Source: Dirofilaria immitis
Taxonomy: Eukaryota > Nematoda > Chromadorea > Rhabditida > Onchocercidae
Direction: 5' to 3'
DNA: 64,000 bases
Assembly (NCBI GenBank): GCA_024305405.1
Contig: JAKNDB010000103.1
Span: 2,170,001-2,234,000 of the forward strand
Made by a program: the position numbers and the translations under genes. Under the pieces are notes generated by a model. It worked only from the letters and a program-made list of their open reading frames with translations. It did no database searches and was not told where the DNA came from. Positions 13,253-26,400 of the stretch are shown in pieces (the stretch's first letter is position 1; each line of letters begins with the position of its first letter).

Positions 13253-14145
13253 CAATACTGTGTGATCTAGCTGATAAAAAGAATCATGAAATATAATAGT
13301 ATGTTTCGAGAGAATGCTAATCAGTATTCATTTCATCACAGATTAAACTAATATTTTATTGAACAAAAAAAGAAAAAAATAGCTTACTAATTTTTGTAAA
13401 TAAAATATCTCTTGATCATTGTTGAAATGATAATTGATTCCTTATAATTAATGTTGCAATAAGTTATCTCCTACATATTCGTTTTTAATAAATTTTTTTG
13501 CTTATCTTATATTTTAATGACATTTGAGGTTGAAAGAACAAAATTCTCGAATTAGAATTATTTATCTTCATTGTTAACGATGATTAGGCGATAACCTAGA
13601 TGAAATATAGATACCAACGAATATCACCGTTTATTCATATAAATTATTCTATCATATTATCATTATTTTCCAAGTGCTTCATTGAAATATTGAATTTCTC
13701 GCGAGTATCATACGTAATTTATATAATTTGGTACATAATGATACATGTCGCTGAAATTGCGAGCAAAATTAGAGAATCAGAAATTCAATGCTTTCCTTTG
13801 TATTGGATTTTGCACGAAGGAATACATGTTGTACGTGCACATTTTACTGTACGATGTAAGCTAAAATTGTCGCCTTTATCTATAAGCTGTACTCACAACA
13901 TCTAACGATGCCTCTATTCCTTAAAGTTACAATTGTACCAGAATCCTTCATTGTACCAGACGAAAGAAAAGAATACTGTTCACCAAACTGTTTTATAGAA
14001 TGTTTAGAAAAAATTGGTAAGCTACTTTTTTTTATTCAATAAAATATTAGTTTAATCTGCGATGAAATGAATATTGATTAGCATTCTCTCGAAACATACT
14101 ATTATATTTCATGGCTCTTTTTATCAGCTGCATTACACAATATTG
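13253..14145. mobile_element. Inverted-repeat element, about 893 bases with 120-base arms
   Basis: Bases 13253-13372 and 14026-14145 are reverse complements over about 120 bases with roughly nine in ten positions identical; both arms share, in opposite orientation, the block gtttcgagagaatgctaatc. Between them lie about 650 bases with higher complexity than the flanks. They include a 101-codon plus-strand open frame (13600-13905) and an exon-like piece from 13908 reading MPLFLKVTIVPESFIVPDE, which runs to a GTAAGC donor near 14018. No transposase motif is recognised. Size and symmetry suit a non-autonomous DNA transposon with long terminal inverted repeats; no clear target-site duplication was confirmed at the ends. 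Confidence 0.6.
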
Positions 14146-15402
14146 AGACTGGTTGTATGCAAAAAGTCGGACTTCTTTTTTGATTTCTTTTTTTTTCTTT
14201 AATTATGTTGTCATCACTAAGATATCTCTGAAATTGTATGATTCACTGCGTCCGTTGACCTATTATCATGTTACCGTAATAAAGGCTTAATTATCCAAGT
14301 TTGAGGTTCTTTAAAAGTGCGAGAAACAAGAATTTGAAAAAATCTATGGGGACTGAGGAGAAAAGAGTTATCAACGTCAAGTTTGTAACGATTAGAAAGA
14401 AATCATTGATAATACTAAAACGTAAATAGTTTATATATTTATGATATTTGCCGTTAGAAAAGAAGAAACCAATCTTCTCATTCATGATTTATATTCATAG
14501 CATTTTGCGATTTTATTGGACTGAGTTTTAGAATATTGAAATCATTCGTTATTATTGGATATAATTTTAAAATTTATAGTTTCAAATAATAATGAATTTA
14601 AAATTTCTCATTGTGTTTATATTCATTATGGATCATGCAATATCATGCAATAATACAGCAAAGCAAAACCTCTAGGTTTATGAATTTCGACTAAAATTTG
14701 CGGAAAATTTTGACTGAGATAACTCGATAGTCATAAATTCGATGTAACACACACAGCTCATCTTATAAGTGAACTTCATCGGAGCAACTTGTCATCTAAA
14801 TATAAGAAATTTTCTATGAAAAGATGAAAGCTCGTGAAAATTTAATTGAAATTTTAGAAACAATATGCAATCAAAAATCCAACGAAATCAAATATTGGAG
14901 AATGTTTTCATTCATACACTAATGGGAATAAGAATTGCTCAATACTTATTATCCATCAGAGATTTAAAAAATATGACTTCGTATCTTTGTTGCTGTTATA
15001 CATCATTATACTGCAAATATTTCTTAAAATCACATCTATCAAATTTCACTACTTTAGTTATATATTATTTTTAATTTATGTCATTTTATAAGAGCAACGG
15101 ACTGATGACCGATGTTGCAAACTTCTAGTTCAATCCAGAATCCCAAGTCCTGCATTATCCAGATGACAAAATGAATCCCCGTTTACGGCTAAATTTTGGA
15201 AGTAATCTTAAAACAATGATATGCTCTTTTTTTCTCGTTAAGGAATTTTGACGTACCTGGAAAAACATACGTTTAAAAGATTATTCTTTGCTTTCTGAAA
15301 AATTTTCTTTAATGGAAATTCGAAGTTATCGACTGGGAGAATTCTAATTTTGCAAATCATAGAAAATTGTACGTTTAACTATTTAACAGATTTGATGATT
15401 TA
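14146..15402. other. Gene-free stretch
   Basis: No supported gene. Short open frames at 14291-14485 (minus) and 14865-15074 (plus) have no recognisable features. A patch near 15105-15170 contains agttcaatcc, resembling a Pol III B box, but no tRNA fold can be drawn around it. Confidence 0.5.
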
Positions 15403-15893
15403 ATTACTATTTTCTGGATATGCATAAATATGAAGATTATTGGTCAAAAATAGTTATTCTGTTTGAGAAAAAATCCGATTCACATAGTTAACATGTTGTG
15501 CTATTGCAATGTAAATACGATGTCACATGAAAATACAAGATTTTTACTGTAGTAAGTTTGATGAGATTAATATTAAACGAGCGAAATTGATTTAATTTAA
15601 AATTATTCAGTTTTAGATATGATAGTCTCCTCATTCGTCAAATGAATGGAATAATTTTCCTGCGGTTATTCATTTCTCGTTTTTCGCGAACATCTATATA
15701 TTCTCGAGAAATTTTCTTGTGATGTGACACCATGAATTTTGATGAGAAAAGTTTTATTTGACTTGTATTTTCGTATGACATAATCATATTTATATTGCAA
15801 TAGCAAAGCATATGTGAATCGGATTTTCTTCGTCAAACAGGATAACTATTTTCTGACCAATAATCTTCATATTTATATCCTGAAAATAGTAAT
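15403..15893. mobile_element. Inverted-repeat element, about 490 bases
   Basis: The left arm 15403-15539 and right arm 15762-15893 are reverse complements with moderate divergence. Paired blocks include attactattttctggatat with its partner at the right outer edge, and gctattgcaat with attgcaatagc at the inner side. The loop is about 220 bases and holds no open frame of note. The arm sequence differs from the 13.25-14.15 kb element, so this is a second family of long-arm inverted-repeat element, MITE-like in size. Confidence 0.6.
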
Positions 15894-16917
15894 TTTTGTT
15901 TTATTTCTTCGTCTACGTTATAAAATGAAATAGCGTTAGATGAATATCACAGTTAAAGTTGATCAGCTGATTGCAGCAGAAATAGATTTGGCGTAGCTGA
16001 GCTGAATCGATTACAGGATTTCGGTTGTCGAATGAGTTGAATTGGCGATGTTCTTAACTATCAAGTAATCACTGCTTGAAACATGGGTCCAGTTGACCGC
16101 GATTTATATCTCTATCGATGATCCTTAGTCTTTGTAATACACGGTGCCTTACTACCATTAATTATCAGAACAAAAATGAGATTAAACCAGATGATTAGGA
16201 TAGATTTCAACATTTTAAACATCGCATGTAAGCTTTATTACAGATCGAAAGATGAGAAATTAGTATGAGATTAGGATGGATGGCTTATTTCTCTGAGAGA
16301 TATTACAAATTACAAATTTCCATTGTAACAAAATTCTTTGGTTATTTTGTCATATTTATCACATAAAACATTTTATAATATTTGCGAATTTTCCAACATA
16401 TTCTGTAATTATCTCTTACATTCTCAGTTATAATAGTTGTAAATGGTTGAGTTGTGCTAAAACATATGATATCGAAGTTTAGCTATTTTAACACAAGAAT
16501 TGAAAGTCATTCCATTCTAAATTGTACACCGGTAACTTAAATTGTATTTTCTTACTTAAATTTCATCATTAAATTTCGTTATAATTAAATAACAATAAGT
16601 TTTCTGGACCCAGTATCCTAAGAAAAGGAAGCAAAAGAAATACTTAATGTAATTAGAGCCCATTCTGCTTCAAAAGATTGATGTAAAACCTTATAAATAT
16701 TTAATGGGCGTACTGTTATTACTACACTTTTCTTTAATTTGCAATTAAAATTTTCAGACACTCCATTTGTTGGTATTGGCAAGTTATAGAATTATAATGT
16801 GATGATATCTTGGAGCATCATTTTAGAACAAATTGGATTCTATCAAAACTTTATATTTGAGTTTTCCCTCAGATCAAGAGAATAAAATCTTCAGGACTTA
16901 ATGAGATTCTGAATTTC
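15894..16917. other. Unassigned stretch, slightly richer in GC
   Basis: The first 250 bases (about 15950-16200) have more G and C than the surroundings and short frames with balanced residue use, for example FGVAELNRLQDFGCRM near 15988, but stop codons interrupt every frame. It could be eroded coding or transposon DNA. Nothing is identified. Confidence 0.35.
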
Positions 16918-17590
16918 AGCGAGTAAAAAGATTGGTCATTGTGAATGCTAGTGACAATAAAATTATTGGGAAAAGAGATACAAACCAAATATCTACAGAA
17001 ATCGAAATACTCAAAAAGAATGTTGCTCGATCAGATATTTGAAATAAGGGATGAGCTACCTTGATGATTTCTTGATTACGAGAATTTAAAATGGAGGAAT
17101 AATAGAAAGAGGTAGTAAATACATTCTTGATTATGATATTTACCGTGGATGTTCAATAAATCTTAGAAATGAATTCTGCCATAATTCAAATGCTATCTCA
17201 AATTGGATGTCTTTTCTGATAATCTCAAAATCGATTTTTTACTATAATAAATATGAACAAGCAGTCGGCGAAAGTCGAAAGCATTAGTTAAGCATATCAA
17301 AAGATTAAATGGATGATAATAAAACCAAAGGATTTAATCATTATACGAAGAGTGTCAAAAACGATCAAAGAAGCAGGACAGCTAAAAAATTTTAAAGCAA
17401 AGGATTTCGATCGTGGAGTTTAGTTCAAGTACCGTCCGGTCGAAAAGTAACAACAGTCAGCATCACCACCCATCAGCCAACGAGCGGCTTCGACACACCA
17501 GCAGTACAAGCAGCAACAATCCGAGGAAGCAAAACCTAACGACGGTGAGAATCAAAACAGTAGCAGTGATAAAATGGAAAATCGACGATG
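16918..17590 (+). pseudogene. Broken coding-like stretch, gene or element remnant
   Basis: After a good acceptor (gaatttcag, ending at 16918) a frame opens RVKRLVIVNASDNK and continues through STEIEILKKNVARSD before a TGA. Further on, other frames read SYLDDFLITRI, then EAGQLKNFKAKDF, then SWSLVQVPSGRK. The last piece (17458-17590), GC-rich for this window, reads QQYKQQQSEEAKPNDGENQ and ends MENRR-stop. Joining these needs several one-base additions in runs (for example near 17406, 17445 and 17468), more densely than in the neighbouring genes. It may be a real gene damaged by base-calling, or a decayed gene or retroelement. No domain assignment is safe; the YLDD tetrapeptide recalls a reverse transcriptase active site, but the surrounding residues do not support that. 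Confidence 0.3.
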
Positions 17591-17759
17591 ATGATTTACG
17601 ACACAGTGCTAACATCCAAATTGCCTTGATATCCTTTGCTCTTTTACAGTACGTTATCCATTTATTCCATATCATTATTCATTGTTCCATTCAATTCTAT
17701 CACTTCTTTAACTCTTATTCGTTCCCTTGTTTTGATGCATAATCCTGTTCGATTCACAC

Positions 17760-20424
17760 AATTCTATAAGTAATATTGTGTAACCCAATAAAAGCCTATT
17801 GTTGATCTAGCCAAGTCACAATAGCTAAAACGATCAAAAAACAAGAAGAAATGAAGAGGTTCAAGAGGTTCCTCTTCTCTAATTCTAAAGAGAAGAAAGA
17901 AAGAGAAATATTTTTTTCAACAACACAAGTAACATATAGCTTTACGATATTTCCGCAACAAATATTTCAAAACAAAAAGATTTAAATGAACTTAGGATCG
18001 ATTATTCTGTGAAGAACTTAGTATTATTATTATTATTGTTTCATGTTTTTAACATGCAAGAAAATTTAAAAACTAGAAAGTTTCATGTTTTATTCACTTC
18101 TTTTTATTTGTTTCAAATCAAGCTGAATTATGCATATCAGTAATTAACATTGTAAAGTTATTTTCAATAAAAAATTTTGAATGCTAAATAAGTTTGTTAG
18201 AACTTCAAATTATTAATTTTTTGATTTTTGACTTTTGCTAATAATTGTCAAAAAATGTTAGTTTGAAAATCTTTTAATTTTTAAGTTATCTTTTTTATAC
18301 GAAAAAAATGAACTTCCTCAACAGTCATCAGATAAAATAATTTTCTATTTTACGATGATCTAGTACAGAGCCAGAAAATAGTAAAGAAAGTAAGTGTTCA
18401 GATGTGTATTTCATATGTTTAATGGAACACAATGATTTACATTTCTATACAAACATATTGATAAATTGAGGAAATGTTATCGTAAAAGTGAACAAGATGG
18501 ACAGAATCGTCTGCTATCAATGCTTTATCTTTGATTCAATAAGACCAATAACCTAGGGTTTCAGTAATATAAATATCCAATAATAATAATAATGCACTGT
18601 GCACATTGCTGTACTACATGAATTTGAATATTTGATCTATTTTTCAAGATCGAAGTTATAGTCGCGTAAAAAAACAGTACCAATTTCAATAGTAAATATA
18701 AAAGTTTGCATAGCAAAGAAAATATTACAATTTAATTCATAAATTTTCTTTTTAATTCATATTTCGAAGGATATGAAAACTTTTCAAAATCAAATATATA
18801 TCTAAAATTTTTTCATAGCGAAATTTTATTATGCGATGCGATGTATTCAGTACATTCCGCCAAGTACATTACGTTGCTTGGTAAAGCATCCATGATTAGA
18901 GTAAATTATTAAATTGAAAACAAGAAGTTTAGTTTCGAGGCTGGACCGTACGTGTAATTGTTGGAATACGCAAATTTGATTTCTAATATTCGAGTGAGAA
19001 TTATTCTTTCCGTGATCTAAAATCTTTTTTCGGTAGTCTGGAACAAACCGCATTTAATTCATATTGTAAATGTATAGATGTTAGCAGTGATAAGCATTTG
19101 ATAAACAAAAAAACTTTATGAATTGCTGAAACGAAAGGAATTAAAAGGAGCAGAGTAATTTCCTAATAAAATTGCCTCACTTTTTGGATTTCAACTTAAT
19201 TTTACCCATCAGAATGATTGAATTGTTTTCCTCATACTTACAGAGTGATTTGTTATCATTATTATACATTTGATAAACTTTTATGTCAATCTTTTGGAAC
19301 AGAATAAATTTGCTCTTTCAAGTAGGCACTTTTTTGTACAATTTAAGTCAGTTCTCGAGAGTTATTTGAATTTATTTGGGATAGTTATATGTGCAGCGTA
19401 TTATTTATTATTATTATATTTATTATTAAAGGAGTAAGCTAGCTAAGTTAAAAACAAAACAGAAATTGCAAAACAAACTCTAAGCTTATTTTGGATGGTT
19501 ATAATTTTTAACTAAGCAAGCATGTTGTTTACATGATCATTATTAGATGATTTTTTATGCTGGTTTGTCTGCTCAATAAATTCAGGATAATGTTGTTTGT
19601 TTGAAATTACACAGAAAAATCTCTTTATTAAGAAATCTGCTACCATCCATCCTGGTTTTATGATATCACATCGGATTTTTTGCTTTCCGGCGGCAAGCTA
19701 CGCGTATTAAAATGATTAAGGAATTTCTATCACTTTCGGGCTAACCAAGAACTCTCATCCATTTTATGTGACCAATTTCTTAGATGCAAAAATTCTCGTT
19801 TCTTAAAATGGACGTCCGACCCGAGCACAAATCCAAAACGTATGTGTAAATCAGAATGCATATATTAAATTTCTTGTCATTTTAAGAAATTTAATGAGCA
19901 ATTTGCAATCTGAATAACTCGAACGAAAAGCGCTTTACAAATATAATGCAGCTTTTGGCAAGTGGATCAATAAAAGTTATCCTCTCATGCTAAGCAATAA
20001 TGCTTGGTATAGTTACACAATTTAAAATATTCACATATTTCTTTAGTGTGTAATGATATGTAAAATCTTTTCGTAATTTGTTTTTGCAATACTTTTTCAC
20101 AGATGTGAACGTTTGATCAACAGTTTAATTATAACTTGAGTATATATTCAATAATGAAACATTTTCCCACATTATCCTCACTTAGGTAAATGTTAAAGAA
20201 AGATATTAATCGTCTTATCACTTCCTAGGGTCCGAAATTTTCAAAAGCCAATGTATTCATGCTCAAAAGAATGTATTTTTAGCTAAGTTTAGCAATTTAT
20301 TTAAAAGACATAAGGGATAAAACAGTATTAAATATTATAGAAAGAGAAAACATGTTAAGTTAATAAGCATGAATATTGACTGAGCAAAACTCGTTTAAAA
20401 ATTAATATCACTGTAATTCTATTT
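17760..20424. other. Intergenic, 3' side of DDX1
   Basis: No supported gene. A patch of higher GC at about 19640-19860 has no sustained frame on either strand. The minus-strand motif AATAAA at 20301-20296 lies about 125 bases past the DDX1 stop codon and is a candidate poly(A) signal. The open frame at 18847-19053 (minus) shows no family features. Confidence 0.5.
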
Positions 20425-23400
20425 CTATTTTCTCTTTTCTGAACCAATAAACATTCTCAAGTATGATAATTGCAATGAACGTTCCAAATCTGCGAGTTGC
20501 GCAACTGCGCCGGACAGCTGCACTGCGTGTCCTTCATAGAGAGATCCTAAAAACAACTGAATTTCCTTACGGACTAACTATCACTCAAAAATTAACTTAA
20601 AAACTAGTGAAAAACTTCACCAATAAAATCTATCAAAAGTCAAAACATTAAGGAATGAAAGGAATGAATAAAAATTAGCACACCTGTATTAGTTCGCTTT
20701 GCTCCATAAACAACTTTACCATCGAATTCATCAACCGGTACGATGAAATCGGTATCGATTTGCGGAACTGTTACACCCAAATGTTCTTCAATGTCTTCCA
20801 AAAGCTGAAATTTACAAATGTAAAATTTAACCGTTTTCAAATAGTAACTATAAGAACCGACTAGGAAATAAAAAACAACAAATGAAAGTGATCACTATGT
20901 CGGTGACAAAAAAATTACAAAAACATCAAAAAGATTGTTCTCCAACTTTTTCAAACAAAAAAAAACTCAAGTGAATTGGAAAACGAACTTTTGGTTCATC
21001 ATACCAAATTGCACAACCACGCTGTGTTACCAAAGCCGTATTGAAACAGTTAACACCACGTGAAGGACATTTATGATACCATACTTTTTCGGGATGTGCT
21101 GAAACCAGCGAAATCGCCAAACCCATTCTAAAATACAGATATAGTTCAAAAATTTTCATTGCATATCAATAAAGAACGTAGAGAAATAATAAAAACGATT
21201 CAGTAAACACGAACCAGCATAGATAAATTAGAGATATTTGGACTCGATAGTAGCATTTCGTGAGAAGTTTTACTTAATATCTAAAGCCAGAGGAAACGAA
21301 TGGTTTGATTTTTGGGGTGAGTTGAAACAAACAAACACCGAGTAAGAAATTTCGACAAAGATTTCTAATTATTTATTGATCTCATTTTCTTTTCTTCTCT
21401 ATCTCTCTTGTGCAAATTTTATAACATATGCTTTTCTAATTTGTTTCAACTCATCCCAAAAATCAAACCATTCGCTTGAATTATAGTTTCCGAAAACTAA
21501 AAATTACTAGCTTAAAAAGACAAAAAATAATCACCGAGTAAAACGCAGTTAAGAACAAACCTTTCTGCACGGCCTACACGACCAATTCGGTGAAGATAGT
21601 TTGCTTTTTCATCCGGTAATGTTACGTTAATCACTATAAAATAATCGATGCAACATAAAATATTTGCATAAAAATTGATATCAGTCGTTCCGAGAATTTC
21701 TCGCAAAGGTAAAGATATAGCTATTGATTTAGTAATTTTTATTTCTGCGCTACTGTTGTGTATGCACTTAGGCATGTCCTAGCTACAATGAATATTTCTC
21801 AAACTAATTTCTTCTGATATATGATCACTCCCGTTCAAGCTCAACAAGCATAGTATTAAAATTAGAAAAGAAACAAACCAAATGGAATGCCTTTCACATC
21901 GATACCACGTGCAGCGACATCAGTGCAAATGAGGAATTTCGCCTTTCCTTTCTAAAATCTCATAATAGAAAAGACAAGACTTCATATTCAAATTTGTATA
22001 CGAGAAATTCATTTTTTTCATAAGCTTTCTTTTGCAAAAATTTTAGTGTAATGATATATATTTAAATCAATATTCGACCTTGAAAGCATCCAAATTTCTG
22101 GTTCTTTCATCTGGTCGACGATCACCATGCAGACAAACACATGTGAGATCTGAATAAACGAATTGGCATCATTACAAAATAGAATTAAGTTCGAATCCGA
22201 TTTAACACAGCAAAATTCAGTCAGTTATTCCTAAAAGCTATTTAATTTTTCCTAAAACTCTTGTAATACTGCACTTTATTGACGCGACCTTGTGCTTTAC
22301 GTTTCAGATATCTTTCCAAATTATCGCAATCAAGTTTTGTGCGACAAAAATAATGCCCTGATCCATATTACATTGGCGAATGGCCTGCAAAAATGCAGAA
22401 ATTAGAGGACCAGAGAGATAATTGGAAAATTCGGAACTTTGTAAAATTCGACTGGAAGAACAATAAAACTAGATGAAAACCCACTTTCAAAACATATTCG
22501 CCCTTTAAAATTTTTGTGCCTTCCGAAAGAGTTTCTGGATAATCAGTTCCTGGACGGATTTCATCATTTGCATGGATGCCATCAGTCTGAAACGAAAATA
22601 GATGAAAAGAAAACATGACGAAATATAAAAGAGCACGAAACTACCACACAATGTATCATAAAATACCTGTACTCTCTCTTGTGATTTCAGACGTATCCAC
22701 ATGCGATCTGTTTTGGCATCGATTTTGCAAACAACGTGATGAACAGTTTCTGGTACAGAATCTTGTCCTTTCAGATCCACCCACTGTGGGAAATGCATCA
22801 TACGATCCTAAAAAATTCTTTCATTGTTAAAATCGCAGAATATCGATGTCTCAGCCACCGATTGTAATTTATGATTCTATCCGTTTCAGTAGTTTTGTAT
22901 GATCATTTAAGCGTTAGCATGGAAAAAAATTTGCAAACTGAAAGTGCAACCCGTCATATTTTTTATCAATTAATACATTTCAACTCACTTAAGATGTCTC
23001 CCAATGCTTCCTATTTTCTGATATCATCATTATCATCTCTCACAAAATTGAAGATGAATTTTCAACTTAAACACACAGCAATCGCTAATTCCTTAATTTG
23101 GCGCACATTCCGAAAAGAATTCTTCTTTCGGATCTCAAGAAATAACTGCCATAGGATATTAATAATACTTTCTTAATAGATAAATATTTATTACAAAAAA
23201 ATTGATAATATTGAAAAGAAATAATTACAGCAAGCTTTTTAACATCAAAATTATGCAATGTCGCGGAACAAACAATCATCTGTAAACGATCCCTAAAGCC
23301 GTAATTTTTGGTAGAGCTGCATGGATACGCTCGATGGTAGGCAAGTGATTTTTCGCCGATACTAACGAATCCTGCAATTCTGTTCGTTTCAATAATTTTA

Positions 23401-26400
23401 TAAATACATGACACCTCAATTTTAAAGTTAACATATTTTAAGTTTTGAAAATTTTGAAAAGTTTTTACAACCAAGATTTAAAATACGGATTTTCCTGATA
23501 TGCTTGGTCGAAATGTGATATAAAGTAACATTTAAGGAAAAGAGTACAGAGTAAAATCTTAAAGTTCTTTTAGTTTTTAAATACATAATGCATATTTAAG
23601 ACTGTAGGAGATTCTTTGATGCATGCATAGCAATGGCGTGTGGCATAAGATCAATAATTTAAACTTACAGCTTCGTCAAGAATAAAGAATCGAACATTGG
23701 ATAATAAAATTTTGCCACTTTGGATGAAATCTTCCAATCTTCCTGGCGTGCAGGTAATTATATCTACACCCGACATGATAATTCCTACCTGCTCATTTAC
23801 TGGGATACTGCCTATGACAAGCGCATTCCTAAAAATCAATAAATTTATTCTTGATGATTATATATTTGATATTTAATTAAGATAAAATATAATGCTGAAC
23901 GCCACTGATTTACAATAGTTCCTGGGTTTCTTTTACAAATGAATGACAGTATTAAAATTATTAATTTTGCAAAACTGGTAATTCCATTTGAAATCAAGAA
24001 CTTAATTTCAACATAGTTTCAGCACAATAAAATACCTTTAACAGCTTGCAGAAATATTCTATGTGACTAATATTATAAAGTTATCGCTATTTGAAATGAA
24101 ACTTCAGATAAGAATTCGTAATTCATTAAGACAAAAAAATAAACGAAAAAAATCCTATTATTTAAATCATCACCTGATAGCTGGTTCCTTAAGATATTTT
24201 TGAATGTTTTCAACTGACCATCAGTTTGTTCCGCCAATTCTTTGGTAGGTTCGATTATGATACAAGCTGGTGCATTTGGTTCCGCTGTTTTTTCGGTTCA
24301 CTAGCCCTTGAGCCATTGGGTGAAATGACAATATTTTCTGGTGATGCCTTGCAGACAGCTACGTAGCCCTGAATTAAATAAGGGAGAGAATTAATTTAGC
24401 TCCAAGAATCTTATTAAATTTTCCAGAAACTTTTATGTTCCTGAAAGCATTACCAATGAATTACAGAAATAATCAAATCTGTTTGTTGCAATAATATCTA
24501 ATTTCTAAAAATTTTCTTCAAAAATTGATAAAACCGTTATAAACCTCCATAAGATGCTTGAATTCCGTTTCACCAAAATTAAATCGAATTTCGGCATTCT
24601 GCAATAAAAAGACATTTAAAATGAAACTGTTACAAAATGACTATTAATCATCCTGCAATTCAAAATAACAGTAAATATATATAGCTAATCTTAAATGAAT
24701 TTCGGCATATACGATTAAGATGAATTTTGGAACTTTGAGATAATGAATAAATCTAAGACAATGTTTGAATGTCGGTAAAATATATCATCTTTCACAGAAT
24801 ATATTTAAATGTTCTTTGAAAACATTCTAAAAACAAATTCAGAATGTACTATATCAAATTTAGAAAAGCTGTAATTTTACTTTCAAAACTACGGCAGGAT
24901 ATAGTGCTGTATTCCGCAAAGTTTGTGGAATGTCAAAAGCTTTTCCTAAATGTCCCCATTTTTTGAAAAAGCAATTGTCCCATTATCCAAATCCAACATA
25001 CAACCGATAGTATCACCCAATGTGAACGAAGTACCGTAATTATCAAACTGTCTGTTGTAACTTTTTTTCCTGTACCACCATAACCAAAACCATTTTTATC
25101 AGTACCTAAAAATTCTGTAAAAATTAAAAATCTCGTTTAGCTAAAAATCATATGAATTATATGCAATCAATTTCCAACAATCAAGAAAAACACAACACAC
25201 TGCTTAAATAGATCAACAACTTAAAATTGATTTTATTATCATTCATTTTCTGGTTTCAAAGTTTATTCCATTATTCTTTATTAACTGAAGAAAACCACAA
25301 AATATGAGGCGTCAGAACTATATGCATATGAGACTAATAATAGAAAAACTCGCACAAACTAAAAGGAAGCACCTAAATCGAGAACAGCATTCGCAGTTGA
25401 CCATCCACGCGACATAATCCATCATCAGTAATTGTCCCTTCATAGTAGAATTTCCCTGCAAATTTATAATCATCCAAATATTTTTAACCTATTACGCTTC
25501 TAAATTTTGGCCATATAGACTGGCACGTTAGTAGCAAAATATACAGAATGATGCAAATAAATTTGAGTGTGCTTAAAATCATATTACAAAAGATAATATA
25601 AGCAGAACCTTTTCCAACAATACCACGAGTACAACGTGTTCCATTCCATGCTTTTGGGTCGCGACTTTGACAAAGCAATCCGTCTGGATCAATCGCAAGA
25701 TTGTTATCCCTATCATGCACATTTAAGCACCATCGCTCATCTGCAACATTTATGAATAAATTGATTTCGATTACAGTTTCAGCTAAATTTAATATAAATT
25801 TAAAATTTTTTTGAATTTTGCAATATACAATAAAATTTTGTTTTTCTTAACTTTTATCAAATCTACGAGACACATCTTTCACATTTTATTTCTGCTATGG
25901 AATAATATGAAAAACATGTAGATACATATGTTTGAGTGACGTTTTAGAAGCTACGATTAAAAGTATTCAATCTAGTCGATATTCCAACAAACGTAGATTA
26001 AAGAAATGCTTTTCAAGAGTTGGAACAATCGCGAATGATTTCAATAGAACAATATTATTTTTTTAATGTCTAAAGAAATCGGTTCACAGAAAAATCAGAA
26101 TTATTAATTTAATGAACAATGAATTTTAAAGCAAGTAATTTTTAAGATTTCCTACCAAATATTAGTTTTAATAGATATACTTGTGCGTAAAAACTAACGT
26201 GAAAAAAATTACCGATGTAATTAGCCGATTTATGCGTTTTACCCAACATCGAATCACGCAATGATTCCCAAACGATTTGTAATACGGGAAGACAAAATGC
26301 ACCTGTCTTGCCACTTCCTGTTTCCGCTGCCTGAATTACCAGAATTATGCAATTTTTGTTGTCAGCAGTTCTTTGATTCTTTAATTCCTCACGAAATTTG

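Noticed and set aside
15090..15170. tRNA- or SINE-like patch with agttcaatcc
   Set aside because: The T-arm does not pair and no acceptor stem exists; too weak to annotate.
17040..17085. YLDD tetrapeptide suggesting a reverse transcriptase
   Set aside because: No other RT motif lies in the surrounding frames, and the frame is interrupted on both sides.
22185..22200. gttcgaatcc in DDX1 intron 13, matching a tRNA B box
   Set aside because: No A box at a proper distance and no cloverleaf can be drawn; chance match.
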